In this document: one piece after another, positions 54,592 through 63,297 of the stretch
Layout: every line of letters starts with the position of its first letter
Numbering within the stretch: position 1 is the first letter of the stretch
DNA from: Actinomycetota bacterium
GTDB lineage: Bacteria; Actinomycetota; Acidimicrobiia; Acidimicrobiales; JAMCPL01
DNA: 64,000 bases
NCBI GenBank assembly: GCA_023379675.1
Contig: JAMCPL010000030.1
Location: forward strand, 56,866-120,865
Direction: 5' to 3'
The notes under the pieces: generated by a model
Told to the model about the DNA's origin: nothing
The model's input: only the letters and a program-made list of their open reading frames with translations
Database searches by the model: none
Translations under genes and position numbers: made by a program

Positions 54592-55908
54592 ATGGCAGTT
54601 ACTCCGGCTTCCAGCAACATCTGGTCAGAGCCTACCGGCATAGCGGACGTAGACACGGCCTGCAATAAGAGGGCGCGCCGCTTCCGGTGGTTGCGTATCG
54701 CGTTGCTGGCCATATGGGGACCCGGCCTTGTGGTCATGCTGGCAGACACCGACGTTGGCAGTATAGTCACTTCCGCTCAGTCTGGAGCTGAGTTTGGTTA
54801 CAGGATGGTGCTGCCACTGCTGGTACTGATACCCGTCCTCTATGCCGTTCAGGAGATGACGGTACGTCTTGGGATCATCACGGGCAAGGGTCACGGCGTA
54901 CTTATCAGGGAGCACTTCGGGCTGAGATGGGCCATGCTCTCAGCGGGGACCCTTTTCCTGTCGAGCATTGGCGCACTGTTGACTGAATTTGCCGGTATTG
55001 CAGGAATAGGCGAGCTTTTCGGGATTTCTCCAATGATAACCGTTCCGGTTGCCACCGCATTTCTGATTGGCATCGCCGTGACCGGCAGCTACAGGCGGAC
55101 CGAGCGGGTCGGAATAGCCCTTGGTCTCGCCGAGTTGGCGTTTGTTCCTGCAATGCTGATGGCGCACCCGAACCTGCACGCCATTGGCACTGCGCTGGCG
55201 CAATTTCCCTTGCACAACGGCGATTACGTGAAGATGCTCGCAGCCAATATCGGTGCGGTGATCATGCCGTGGATGATCTTTTACCAGCAAGGTGCCGTTA
55301 TCGACAAGAAACTCCTGCCTCATCATATCCGCAGCGAGCGTCGGGATACGGCTATCGGGGCCATTCTCACCCAAGCGATCATGATTGTCGTGGTGCTGGC
55401 TTTCGCCGCTACGGTAGGGGTCACTCATCCGGGAATCGGGCTCGATACAGTGGGGGAGATGTCATCAGCCATGCGGCCGTTCTTCGGCCACATGGGGGCC
55501 AACATTGTACTTGGAGTTGCCGTGACGGGGGCTGCTCTTGTGGGAGCTCTTGTGGCATCGTTGGCCGGGGCGTGGGGAATGTCCGAGGCTTGGGGATGGG
55601 TTCATACACTGAACGGGCGGCCCAACCGCAAGACGGCCAAATTCTATACCGTCTATTCCCTTGCGCATATCCTGGGGGCGGCCGTGGTGCTCATGGGGTT
55701 TAACCTGGTCAGCCTGGTTATAGATGTCGAGGTGATGAATGCGTTCCTGTTGCCGATCGTACTCGGCTTCTTGCTGGCACTCGAGGTACGTGCTCTACCC
55801 CCTGAATACCGATCAAGTGGAGTGTATCGTTGGGTCGTTACAGGGCTCTGCCTTGTAGTGATAGCATTTGGCCTCTATATGGTGCCTGTGTACCTCGGGT
55901 GGACTTGA
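54592..55908 (+). CDS. NRAMP-related divalent metal transporter with altered metal-site motif
   Basis: 438 residues with 11 or so membrane helices from about residue 33. The helix-1 metal motif, usually DPGN, reads Asp54-Val-Gly-Ser57 (ADTDVGSIVTSAQ). The helix-6 motif, usually MPH, reads Met225-Pro-Trp (VIMPWMIFYQQGAV). Asp54 and Met225, the main ligands, are kept; Asn and His are not. This suggests Mn or Fe transport with changed selectivity, or one of the NRAMP-related groups. A DtxR box sits directly before the start. There is no room for a ribosome binding site between box and ATG, so a leaderless message is likely. Confidence 0.88.
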   Translation: MAVTPASSNIWSEPTGIADVDTACNKRARRFRWLRIALLAIWGPGLVVMLADTDVGSIVTSAQSGAEFGYRMVLPLLVLIPVLYAVQEMTVRLGIITGKGHGVLIREHFGLRWAMLSAGTLFLSSIGALLTEFAGIAGIGELFGISPMITVPVATAFLIGIAVTGSYRRTERVGIALGLAELAFVPAMLMAHPNLHAIGTALAQFPLHNGDYVKMLAANIGAVIMPWMIFYQQGAVIDKKLLPHHIRSERRDTAIGAILTQAIMIVVVLAFAATVGVTHPGIGLDTVGEMSSAMRPFFGHMGANIVLGVAVTGAALVGALVASLAGAWGMSEAWGWVHTLNGRPNRKTAKFYTVYSLAHILGAAVVLMGFNLVSLVIDVEVMNAFLLPIVLGFLLALEVRALPPEYRSSGVYRWVVTGLCLVVIAFGLYMVPVYLGWT

Positions 55909-55910
55909 CT

Positions 55911-55932
55911 TGACTTAGTTTAGCTAAGCTTG
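55911..55932. other. A/T-rich palindrome between NRAMP and DtxR genes
   Basis: TTAGCTAA at 55920-55927 is a perfect 8-base palindrome inside TTAGTTTAGCTAAGCTTG. It resembles a DtxR box missing the central base. It lies between converging genes, so it may be a second binding site or a weak bidirectional terminator. Confidence 0.35.
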
Positions 55933-56055
55933 AATTGAATCTCTCCACAGTATTCATAGGGGTCTCGATACTTCCGCCGCTGATGTCCAGCCAAGCGCGC
56001 TCCCACGAGATATGCACTCGTGTTTTGGATGTACGAGGGCGTGTTGGATGCCGTG

Positions 56056-56790
56056 TTATGAAGATACAAAAATGCGCTCGGATATCCACGGCGGCACGCG
56101 GACGAGCACGTCTTTGCAACTTACCTGGATGTTGCCGTCATCTTCACGGCCTGTAAGCGTGATCCTGGCTCCAGGCACGAGTCCGTTGCGATCCACCAAC
56201 TCGAGGGCGGCGGCATCCATTTCCATTTCCTCGGTAACGCGCTCGATGGTAATAGTTGTGCCTTGAGGTATGTCGGACAAGGGCAATGAGCCGTTAACCA
56301 TGCCTCGTTGGGGGCGTGTATCGCTGCTGGCTACGCCTGATTTGCCTGGCTTACCGTGTGAGGCCGGTGTGCTGGGTGTATCGAGCGCACCGGGGATCGG
56401 GTTCCCGTGGGGGCATGTAGAGGGATTTCCCAGGAGGGCGACCAGATATTGCTCCACTTCATCTGAGATTACATGTTCCCAGCGTCCTGCTTCTGCGTGT
56501 GCCTTGTGCCAGGGAAGCCCGATCACATCGACTAGAAGGCGTTCGGCTAAGCGATGCTTGCGAACCACGCTCACGGCGCGTGCCCGCCCTTTTGGCGTGA
56601 GAGCGATATGACGTGGCTTACGGTGTAGGTAGCCTTCGGTTTCAAGCCTTTCAAGCATGGCGGAGACGGTAGGAACCGACCGGCTTAGCCGCTTGGCGAC
56701 GCGAGCCTGTATAACGGATGAGCCCTCTTCTTCGAGCGACCATATAGCTTCAAGATATTCTTCGACGGGTGGGTGGACTTCTTCGGTCAT
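56056..56790 (-). CDS. DtxR/IdeR-type metal-dependent repressor
   Basis: 244 residues from the ATG at 56790 (the frame runs to 56880, but family proteins begin near VEEYLEAIWSLEEEG). Winged helix with VAKRLSRSVPTVSAMLERLE, then the dimer/metal domain HRLAERLLVDVIGLPWHKAHAEAGRWEHVIS. The Cys-containing NPSTCPHGNPIPG is typical of the family. A 40-residue linker precedes an SH3/FeoA-like end (PQGTTITIERV). It binds Fe(II) or Mn(II) and represses metal uptake genes; the NRAMP gene with a DtxR box is the obvious target. It converges with NRAMP and is divergent from nrdJ. Confidence 0.9.
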   Translation of the reverse strand: MTEEVHPPVEEYLEAIWSLEEEGSSVIQARVAKRLSRSVPTVSAMLERLETEGYLHRKPRHIALTPKGRARAVSVVRKHRLAERLLVDVIGLPWHKAHAEAGRWEHVISDEVEQYLVALLGNPSTCPHGNPIPGALDTPSTPASHGKPGKSGVASSDTRPQRGMVNGSLPLSDIPQGTTITIERVTEEMEMDAAALELVDRNGLVPGARITLTGREDDGNIQVSCKDVLVRVPPWISERIFVSS

Positions 56791-56883
56791 CGTATGGTGC
56801 CAATTGTAGCAGCCAGGTGTACCGGGATCGTTGCGAGAGTACATGCAGGCCAAGCCGGTATTTCGAATTTTTCGCGACAATCA

Positions 56884-56913
56884 TTGACATGGTCATAGAT
56901 ACTATGATGTAAT
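56884..56913 (+). promoter_or_regulatory. Candidate nrdJ promoter
   Basis: TTGACA at 56884-56889, an 18-base spacer and TGTAAT at 56908-56913. NrdR boxes follow immediately, where a bound repressor would block initiation. Confidence 0.55.
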
Positions 56914-56915
56914 TA

Positions 56916-56964
56916 CCACAGCATCTTGTGTATGCGGGGTAGGTATACCACAATATATTGTGGT
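56916..56964. promoter_or_regulatory. Tandem NrdR boxes
   Basis: Box 1 CCACAGCATCTTGTGT (56916-56931) and box 2 CCACAATATATTGTGG (56949-56964). Box 2 is a perfect palindrome and close to the NrdR consensus ACACWATATATWGTGT. Starts are 33 bases apart, about three helical turns, the usual NrdR spacing. The nrdJ start is 58 bases beyond box 2. NrdR itself is not in this window. Confidence 0.88.
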
Positions 56965-57022
56965 TGTTGAGGCTTGCGATGCCTGGTTGGCAATCATAGG
57001 TCAGGATAGGAAGAGAGGTAGT

Positions 57023-60000
57023 ATGACTGTTGCACCTGAGCGTAACGTGGTGGGTTTGCGGAGACACTTCACGATGGAGGGGATTGATCCGTATGATGAG
57101 GTCGAATGGGATATACGAAGTGCCAGGATTGTCAATGCTGCGGATGGAACTGTTGCATTCGAGCAGGATGGCGTGGAGGTGCCGGCAAGCTGGAGCCAGA
57201 ATGCCACAAATATATTAGTGAGTAAATACTTTCGTGGGGCTATTGATTCACCTGATCGGGAAAGATCACTTCGCCAGGTATGCGACAGGGTGGTCCACAC
57301 GATCGCAGACTGGGGAGAAAGGGACGGGTACTTCGAGGATGGTCATGAGAAGGCTGTCTTTGTGGACGAGCTGAAGCACTTGGTTATCACGCAGAAGGCT
57401 GCTTTCAATTCACCTGTGTGGTTCAATATCGGCGTTGCCGGTGTACCTCAGCAGGCGTCTGCGTGCTTCATCCTATCGGTGTACGATTCGATGGACTCCA
57501 TACTGAACTGGTATGCTGAGGAGGGGGTTATATTCAAGGGCGGTTCCGGTGCAGGCGCCAATCTGTCGAGGATTCGGTCGTCGCTCGAGCCGCTGTCCGG
57601 GGGCGGTACGGCGTCGGGACCGGTCTCTTTCATGCGTGGTGCAGACGCTTCGGCTGGTACGATAAAGAGCGGCGGCAAGACGCGCAGGGCTGCGAAGATG
57701 GTCATCCTGGATGTTGACCATCCGGACATCGAGCAGTTCATTTGGTGCAAGGCGATAGAGGAGCGCAAGGCGCGGGTGCTCAAGGATGCCGGTTTCGAGA
57801 TGGACATGGACGGAGCTGACTCATTTTCCGTCCAGTATCAGAACGCCAACAATTCGGTTCGGGTTACGAATGAGTTCATGAATCAAGTGCTGGAAAATGG
57901 TGATTGGGATCTTGTTGCACGTTCCGGTGGGTACACCGTCAAGACGGTCAAGGCGCGTGACCTGTTTCGCCAGATTGCTCACAGTGCATGGGAATGTGCC
58001 GACCCAGGCTTGCAGTTCGACACCACCATCAATGAGTGGCATACTGCACCCAGCGCAGGCCGGATCAACGCCAGTAATCCTTGCAGCGAATACATGCATC
58101 TGGATAATTCAGCGTGCAATCTTGCATCACTGAATCTCATGAAGTTCCTCGATGACAATGGCACGTTCGATGTCGAAGGCTTCAAGGCCGCAGTGGACGT
58201 GGTGTTCACGGCTCAGGACATATTGGTGGGCAATGCCGACTACCCGACCGAGAAGATCGCAGCCAACTCCAGACGTTATCGTGAGTTGGGTCTCGGCTAT
58301 GCCAATCTGGGCGCGGCCCTTATGGCACAAGGCCTTGCTTATGATTCTGACGCCGGGCGGGCGTGGGCTGCGGCGGTTACCGCGCTTATGACCGGTCACG
58401 CCTATTCGGTTTCCGCAAGGTTGGCATCACGGATGGGACCCTATGCAGGACTTCATGACGATCGTGTCGCCATGCTGGGTGTCATCAAGAAGCACCGGGA
58501 GGAGGTATCGAGAATAGACGAAGACCTTGCTCCGACCGATCTACTCTCTGCCGCTCAGGAGTCATGGGATGAGGCGGTGGAGCTTTCCGAGGCATTCGGC
58601 GTACGCAACTCCCAGGCCAGCGTGTTGGCTCCGACCGGCACCATCGGCCTGATGATGGATTGCGATACGACAGGTATAGAGCCGGATCTAGGTCTGGTAA
58701 AGACCAAGCGGCTGGTCGGTGGGGGGACGATGTCGATTGTGAATCAGACGGTTCCAAGGGCGCTTGGCGCACTAGGTTACGATGGTTCTCGAGTGGAAGA
58801 GATCGTAGCCTACATAGATGAGCACAAGTCCATCGTGGGTGCGCCCAACCTGGCGGATGAGCACATAGATGTCTTTGCCTGCTCTATGGGAGATTGCGCG
58901 ATACATTATATGGGCCATGTGAAGATGATGGCGGCGGTTCAGCCGTTCATTTCCGGAGCAATTTCAAAGACGGTCAATTTGCCTGAAGATGTTACGGTCG
59001 AGGATGTCGAGGATGTCTACATGCAGGCATGGAAACTCGGTTTGAAGGCCGTGGCAATCTACAGGGACAACTGCAAGATATCCCAGCCGCTTACCATTAC
59101 GAAGAAAGGCGCGGGCGAGCAGGTAGCCGTAGGTGGGGATGTCTATCCTCCCGGGTCGCTGCCTGAGGCTCATGACAGGGAGCTCGCTGCCAAGATCGAG
59201 GACCTCGAGAGCAGGCTGAAGAGCGAGATGGTCGTGGTGAAGAAGCCAATCAGAGAGAGGTTGCCGAGGAGAAGGCGTTCGAGCACGTTTGCTTTCAGGG
59301 TGGCTGACTGTGAGGGGTATGTCACCGTAGGGGAGTATGACGACGGTCGTCCTGGCGAGGTGTTCATGAAGGTTTCCAAGCAGGGTTCCACTCTAGCGGG
59401 CATCATGGATGCTTTTTCCATAGCGGTCAGCCTCGGCCTGCAGCATGGTGTTCCCCTTTCTACGTTTGTGAGGAAGTATACCAACATGCGCTTTGAACCG
59501 GCAGGTATTACCGACGATGCTGACCTGAGAATAGCCACCAGCCTTGTCGATTACATCTTCAGGCGGCTTGCTCTCGATTACATGGATGGCAAGGAGCGCA
59601 TGGAACTTGGTGTGCTGTCCACGTCAGAACGCATGCAGCCTACATTGCCGGGGATGGAGGAAGCCGGCATCGTCTCCAAGGGGTTGCAGGATGATCAATT
59701 GCCAGCTGGCGCAGTCCCTGATGATTCCTTTGGTGACTCAGGCGGTATGGTTCTTGAGGGTGTCGGTAGCGGTGGTTCGGGTATCATGACAACAGAACCG
59801 CCGCAGGTTCGGAGGTCTGAGGGTGGTCGCTCGGAGGGTGGGGAACGTCGCGGTACTGGAGAAACCCGCGGCTCGGGCAAGTCCCGAATTCCAGAGCACG
59901 GACTCGGCACAGCCCATACGAGCGAGCAGGCCAACCTAGCTGCTCAGCCTGCAATCGAGATGAGGGATGCTCCCATGTGCTACGAGTGTGGAAACGCTAT

Positions 60001-60061
60001 GCAACCTTCAGGGTCCTGCTACGTATGCCCTACGTGTGGCACCACCAGCGGATGCTCTTGA
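57023..60061 (+). CDS. nrdJ: Vitamin B12-dependent (class II) ribonucleotide reductase
   Basis: 1012 residues from the ATG at 57023, which follows GAGAGGT; the frame is open from 56960 but that overlaps an NrdR box. FNSPVWFNIGV, GGSGAGANLSRIRS, NPCSEYMHLDNSACNLASLN (Cys354 in NPC) and APTGTIGLMMDCDTTGIEPD are the class II signatures. The C-terminal part has ADCEGYVTVGEYDDGRPGE and ends with a Cys-rich tail, CYECGN and CPTCG, for redox or zinc. No N-terminal ATP cone is seen. A Gly/Arg/Ser-rich linker (about 900-960) precedes the tail. It makes dNTPs with adenosylcobalamin, with or without oxygen. Confidence 0.95.
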   Translation: MTVAPERNVVGLRRHFTMEGIDPYDEVEWDIRSARIVNAADGTVAFEQDGVEVPASWSQNATNILVSKYFRGAIDSPDRERSLRQVCDRVVHTIADWGERDGYFEDGHEKAVFVDELKHLVITQKAAFNSPVWFNIGVAGVPQQASACFILSVYDSMDSILNWYAEEGVIFKGGSGAGANLSRIRSSLEPLSGGGTASGPVSFMRGADASAGTIKSGGKTRRAAKMVILDVDHPDIEQFIWCKAIEERKARVLKDAGFEMDMDGADSFSVQYQNANNSVRVTNEFMNQVLENGDWDLVARSGGYTVKTVKARDLFRQIAHSAWECADPGLQFDTTINEWHTAPSAGRINASNPCSEYMHLDNSACNLASLNLMKFLDDNGTFDVEGFKAAVDVVFTAQDILVGNADYPTEKIAANSRRYRELGLGYANLGAALMAQGLAYDSDAGRAWAAAVTALMTGHAYSVSARLASRMGPYAGLHDDRVAMLGVIKKHREEVSRIDEDLAPTDLLSAAQESWDEAVELSEAFGVRNSQASVLAPTGTIGLMMDCDTTGIEPDLGLVKTKRLVGGGTMSIVNQTVPRALGALGYDGSRVEEIVAYIDEHKSIVGAPNLADEHIDVFACSMGDCAIHYMGHVKMMAAVQPFISGAISKTVNLPEDVTVEDVEDVYMQAWKLGLKAVAIYRDNCKISQPLTITKKGAGEQVAVGGDVYPPGSLPEAHDRELAAKIEDLESRLKSEMVVVKKPIRERLPRRRRSSTFAFRVADCEGYVTVGEYDDGRPGEVFMKVSKQGSTLAGIMDAFSIAVSLGLQHGVPLSTFVRKYTNMRFEPAGITDDADLRIATSLVDYIFRRLALDYMDGKERMELGVLSTSERMQPTLPGMEEAGIVSKGLQDDQLPAGAVPDDSFGDSGGMVLEGVGSGGSGIMTTEPPQVRRSEGGRSEGGERRGTGETRGSGKSRIPEHGLGTAHTSEQANLAAQPAIEMRDAPMCYECGNAMQPSGSCYVCPTCGTTSGCS

Positions 60062-60215
60062 TGCGCCATACCACCTATCGTTGGCGTCACGATGGCCCTT
60101 GACAATGGCATTCTCCCTGTACCGTAGAACTGGTAGCGCCTTGCATCATCCTTGTTCATCCCAAGGGCTGGCCATCTACCAGGAAGGAACAACGTGGGGG
60201 TGGTAAGATATTTAT

Positions 60216-61022
60216 ATGTCCATTGCCTACGAAGTGAGGTCAGATCATAAGGCGCTTTACAATGGACGGACGCTAAAAGAATGGATACCTGATATTGTCA
60301 CCGCACTGGTAGCCGAGGTTGACCCCGTTCAGATATACGTATTCGGTTCTGTTGTCCGTGACGAAGACGGTCCTGACAGCGACTTGGATATTTTAGTCGT
60401 GTTCGACAGGATAGAGAACGATCAGCTATGGTCCATGAAGAGCAAGGCAGGGGTGGCTACCGCCGGCTACGTTCCCCGCGATGTGCTTGTCACCGACTTG
60501 GCCCGCTTCGAGTTCAACAAGCAGAGACTCTGGCATATAGAACACGAGGTTGCGGAATCAGGTCAGCTGGTATACAGCCGTGAACCTCGGATACCAAAGG
60601 AGATGTACATGAATCCACCACCGGTAGACAATGATGCAGATGCCGGCTATTGGCTGGAAAGAGCAAAGAGGGATTCAAAGGCAAGTAACCATCACCAAGT
60701 AAACGACCAACCTCTTGCACTCTACCTTGCCCAGCAGGCTGCTGAAAAGGCACTCAAGGCGCTGATAATCTCTGACGGGATAGGTTGCCCAAAGACTCAT
60801 GACCTAAGCGAGTTGGCAAAGGCACTTCCTGCCGGCCATAGTGATCGTTTTAATACGGATCTTTTCAACTTGAAGAATCTCAATGATCTCACCAAATGGG
60901 AGGTTGAGGGACGTTACCCCGCCATAGTGGACAATTTCAGCGATGATGATGCAGAGCGACTGCTTGCCACATCTGGCCATATATTTGGAAACAGTGGAAA
61001 GCATAATAGAGGAGGCCGATAA
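60216..61022 (+). CDS. Nucleotidyltransferase-HEPN fusion protein
   Basis: 268 residues. The N-terminal half (about 15-125) is a MNT/polymerase-beta fold nucleotidyltransferase with VFGSVVRDEDGPDSDLDILV; Gly44-Ser45 and Asp56, Asp58 are the motif residues. The C-terminal half (about 138-250) is a HEPN domain with ALYLAQQAAEKALKALI and KTHDLSELA. In type VII toxin-antitoxin systems (HepT/MntA) these domains are separate proteins; here they are one chain. The HEPN part has no clear RX4-6H RNase motif, so it may not cut RNA. Its stop shares a base with the next start (TAATG). Confidence 0.85.
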   Translation: MSIAYEVRSDHKALYNGRTLKEWIPDIVTALVAEVDPVQIYVFGSVVRDEDGPDSDLDILVVFDRIENDQLWSMKSKAGVATAGYVPRDVLVTDLARFEFNKQRLWHIEHEVAESGQLVYSREPRIPKEMYMNPPPVDNDADAGYWLERAKRDSKASNHHQVNDQPLALYLAQQAAEKALKALIISDGIGCPKTHDLSELAKALPAGHSDRFNTDLFNLKNLNDLTKWEVEGRYPAIVDNFSDDDAERLLATSGHIFGNSGKHNRGGR

Positions 61023-61456
61023 TGGTGATATGCCAGAATTGTAGGACGGAAGCGGCTGATGGTACGACTTACTGTGGCACGTGTGGCGCACCATTACAGG
61101 GCCAGTCGTACCAGGCAGGGTTCCAGCAGTATCCCCAGCAGTACCCGGGCACAGGTCAGCCATATGCACAGGGTTACGGGCTGGTTCCTGTAGCTCCACC
61201 AAAATCTAAGACGGCAGCTATCCTCTTGGCGGTTTTCCTGAGTTTCTGGACATGGCTGTATACGTATCAGCGGGATGCGAGCAAGTTCTGGCTTGGGTTG
61301 GGGTTGGCCGTGGGAGGCTTTTTCTTGGGGATGTTGCTGTCTTTTTTGATTGTCCCGATTATCTTTCTATTTGCACCGTTTGGAGTGTGGGTCTGGGCAA
61401 TCGTCGATACTGCGAGCAAGCCTGACCAGTACTATCTGAGGTATCCTGCAGGCTGA
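61022..61456 (+). CDS. Zinc-ribbon two-helix membrane protein
   Basis: 144 residues. An N-terminal zinc ribbon uses Cys4, Cys7, Cys18 and Cys21 (CQNC, CGTC). A Gln/Tyr/Gly/Pro-rich linker (about 28-55) follows. Two helices lie at about 62-80 and 90-130, with FLSFWTWLYTYQRD at the start, like TM2-type proteins. GGAGG precedes the ATG, which overlaps the NTase-HEPN stop, so the two are coupled. Its stop is followed directly by a 47-base repeat. Function unknown. Confidence 0.8.
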   Translation: MVICQNCRTEAADGTTYCGTCGAPLQGQSYQAGFQQYPQQYPGTGQPYAQGYGLVPVAPPKSKTAAILLAVFLSFWTWLYTYQRDASKFWLGLGLAVGGFFLGMLLSFLIVPIIFLFAPFGVWVWAIVDTASKPDQYYLRYPAG

Positions 61457-62534
61457 GCGGGATTAGTGCAAACTTGTTGGTGGTATTCGTTTGGAGGATA
61501 TTGCAATAGAGTCATAGGGGATCGGTGGCCTGGATGCCGTTGTCCACCACATGCTCAGTCCACACAGAACCGTTCCAATATCTTTGCTGGTGGCGCCCGC
61601 TCGGGTCAGGATACCAGTCCGGCTTTTGTGTCGTAGGGAAAGGGGCTGGTCCGGCTTGTACGGGGGGCGATGCCTGCATGGGCGGCTGGTTCCCCGGCCG
61701 GAACGGGTCGATTGGTGCATACCCGCCGCTTGCAGTGTCCGGCATTGTTCCACCATATTGAGCGGGACCATACGCTGTACCGGCTTGTGGAGCGCTGGCT
61801 GGTGTTCCACCATATTGAGCGGGGCCATATGATGCACCACCTGGACCAGTGAAACCACCTGGAGGACCGCTGTAGCTACCGGGGTATCCTGAATTGCCCG
61901 GGTAGCCCGGATAACCGGTTGCCGGGATGCCCTGTAGGGCCGACGGGCCAATGTATCGGGATTTGCCGAAAGCCAGGATCGGGAAAAAAATGAAACTTAA
62001 CAACGCAAGCCCCACGGTGAATGCCGCATCGTGGCCAAAGCTTTTCGAGAGATCATTCATGACGATAATGGCAAATATGATATTTACGAATGGGATGAAG
62101 AGTAGGATGAGCCACCAGCCAGGACGTCCGACTATTTTCAGCAATACCCAGGTATTGTAGATAGGTATGATCGCCGCCCATCCAGGCTGGCCTGCTTTCG
62201 TGAAGATACGCCAGCTTGCGACTATGTATAAGACTAGAATGGCCAGGTAGACAATCACTATAAAGATCCCTATCCCTGCTGCCGCTCCGGGTGGGGTGTT
62301 TGCCTGGCTTGGCAGCTGGGCCTGTACCGTATGGTATGTGGTAACAGACGTAGTGTGTAACAACGCAGCATGATCCATAGTATTCCTCCTCCTTACGTTC
62401 TGGCACTGGCCAAAACGATCTAACGCCAAACACAGCCATCCTTGGCATGTCCGTTATCAAGATGTTAGCACGCTCCGTGTTTGCGGTGCGGGATTAGTGC
62501 AAACTTGTTGGTGGTATTCGTTTGGAGGATATTG
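61457..62534. repeat. 47-base direct repeat pair flanking the DUF5684 gene
   Basis: Identical 47-base copies at 61457-61503 and 62488-62534 (both start GCGGGATTAGTGCAAACTTG). The first begins at the base after the zinc-ribbon gene stop. The second abuts the ~177-base repeat at 62534. The 1-kb segment between them, with the DUF5684 gene, may have been inserted or duplicated. Confidence 0.9.
61512..62378 (-). CDS. DUF5684 membrane protein with C-terminal DUF2510
   Basis: 288 residues from the ATG at 62378 (AAGGAGGAGG upstream). Membrane helices lie at about 35-57, 68-90, 94-112 and 122-140, with GWAAIIPIYNTWVLLKIVGR, the DUF5684 mark. A Gly/Tyr/Pro-rich repeat region (GYPGYPGNSGYPGS, two SYGPAQYGGT-like units) follows, then DUF2510 (DWYPDPSGRHQQRYWNGSVW) at the end. 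Both are actinobacterial membrane-associated domains with no known biochemical role. It faces the zinc-ribbon gene and is bracketed by 47-base repeats. Confidence 0.88.
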   Translation of the reverse strand: MDHAALLHTTSVTTYHTVQAQLPSQANTPPGAAAGIGIFIVIVYLAILVLYIVASWRIFTKAGQPGWAAIIPIYNTWVLLKIVGRPGWWLILLFIPFVNIIFAIIVMNDLSKSFGHDAAFTVGLALLSFIFFPILAFGKSRYIGPSALQGIPATGYPGYPGNSGYPGSYSGPPGGFTGPGGASYGPAQYGGTPASAPQAGTAYGPAQYGGTMPDTASGGYAPIDPFRPGNQPPMQASPPVQAGPAPFPTTQKPDWYPDPSGRHQQRYWNGSVWTEHVVDNGIQATDPL

Positions 62535-62642
62535 GCAGATGGCAAGGATATTCATGAAGATCCATACTGGATACCTCTTAATAGCGTACGGCCTGATTTC
62601 TCAAATTTGCATGATATTCGCAATCTCGATTATTCTATAAAT

Positions 62643-62861
62643 CTATAGATATATTGCGATGGATGGAGACCGTGACGGTGCACATCCGGACGATGCTGCT
62701 CCGACCACGCGTGAAAGCGCAGCAATTGGCTGTGGCATCCTGTGGACGTAATCGGCTTTCACCATGAAACCAGTGCCACCTGCCAGGACCTGCGCCGCAG
62801 GGTCCTCATCAAGTGCATTGAGTGCACCCTCCACTGAAACAGGGCGCGCAACACCACTCAT
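62643..62861 (-). pseudogene. Broken CoxM/xanthine dehydrogenase-type FAD subunit, N-terminal fragment
   Basis: From the ATG at 62861 the frame reads MSGVARPVSVEGALNALDED then PAAQVLAGGTGFMVKADYVH. That is the start of FAD-binding subunits of molybdenum hydroxylases (RPxSxEEALALL and VLAGGTDLMV). The match ends at about residue 60, where the sequence passes into copy A of the ~177-base repeat, and the remaining ~220 residues of the domain are missing. It is a truncated remnant cut by the repeat. Confidence 0.7.
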
Positions 62862-63297
62862 CGTTGCCATGGAAAATAGACAAATCGACATCCCGTCTGT
62901 CTGTACGCAGCTACACGGTGCCTGGTTGCAATCTGGAGATCTGCAAGCAGCAAACCGGTGGTTCACTAAAAATCCGCCAAGAATTCACTCTCATGTCAGA
63001 TGGAGTTCACATCGCCGTAAGACCGCTCCGTTATGGTTTGAGTGCAGGCATGCTCGCTCGCGCGTTCCCGAGTTCGCTCGCTCCACTCGGCTGGAGCAGG
63101 TGGGACAAGGGGGACGCACGAGGCAAGCAGAGCACATGAAGCAGGTATAGGCAAAGGACAAGGATGGTCAACAATAAGGAGGTATCGGATCAAGTGGGTA
63201 TGTTGATATTGACAGAGCTTGTAGATGAGGACAGTGCAATAGACCCACTACATAAGTGACGATGCGGTGCTATACAATATCCAGGAAGGAGGCAGGT
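62862..63297. other. Gene-poor stretch with a 31-codon frame
   Basis: No supported gene in most of it. A 31-codon frame at 63164-63259 (listed separately) ends just before the PH-like gene. AAGGAGG at 63286-63292 is the ribosome binding site for 63298. Confidence 0.4.
63164..63259 (+). CDS. Possible 31-residue leader or small protein
   Basis: MVNNKEVSDQVGMLILTELV, then DEDSAIDPLHK and TGA. It is acidic and lacks a membrane helix. No good ribosome binding site is seen. It could be a leader peptide for the PH-like gene 38 bases downstream or a chance frame. Confidence 0.3.
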   Translation: MVNNKEVSDQVGMLILTELVDEDSAIDPLHK

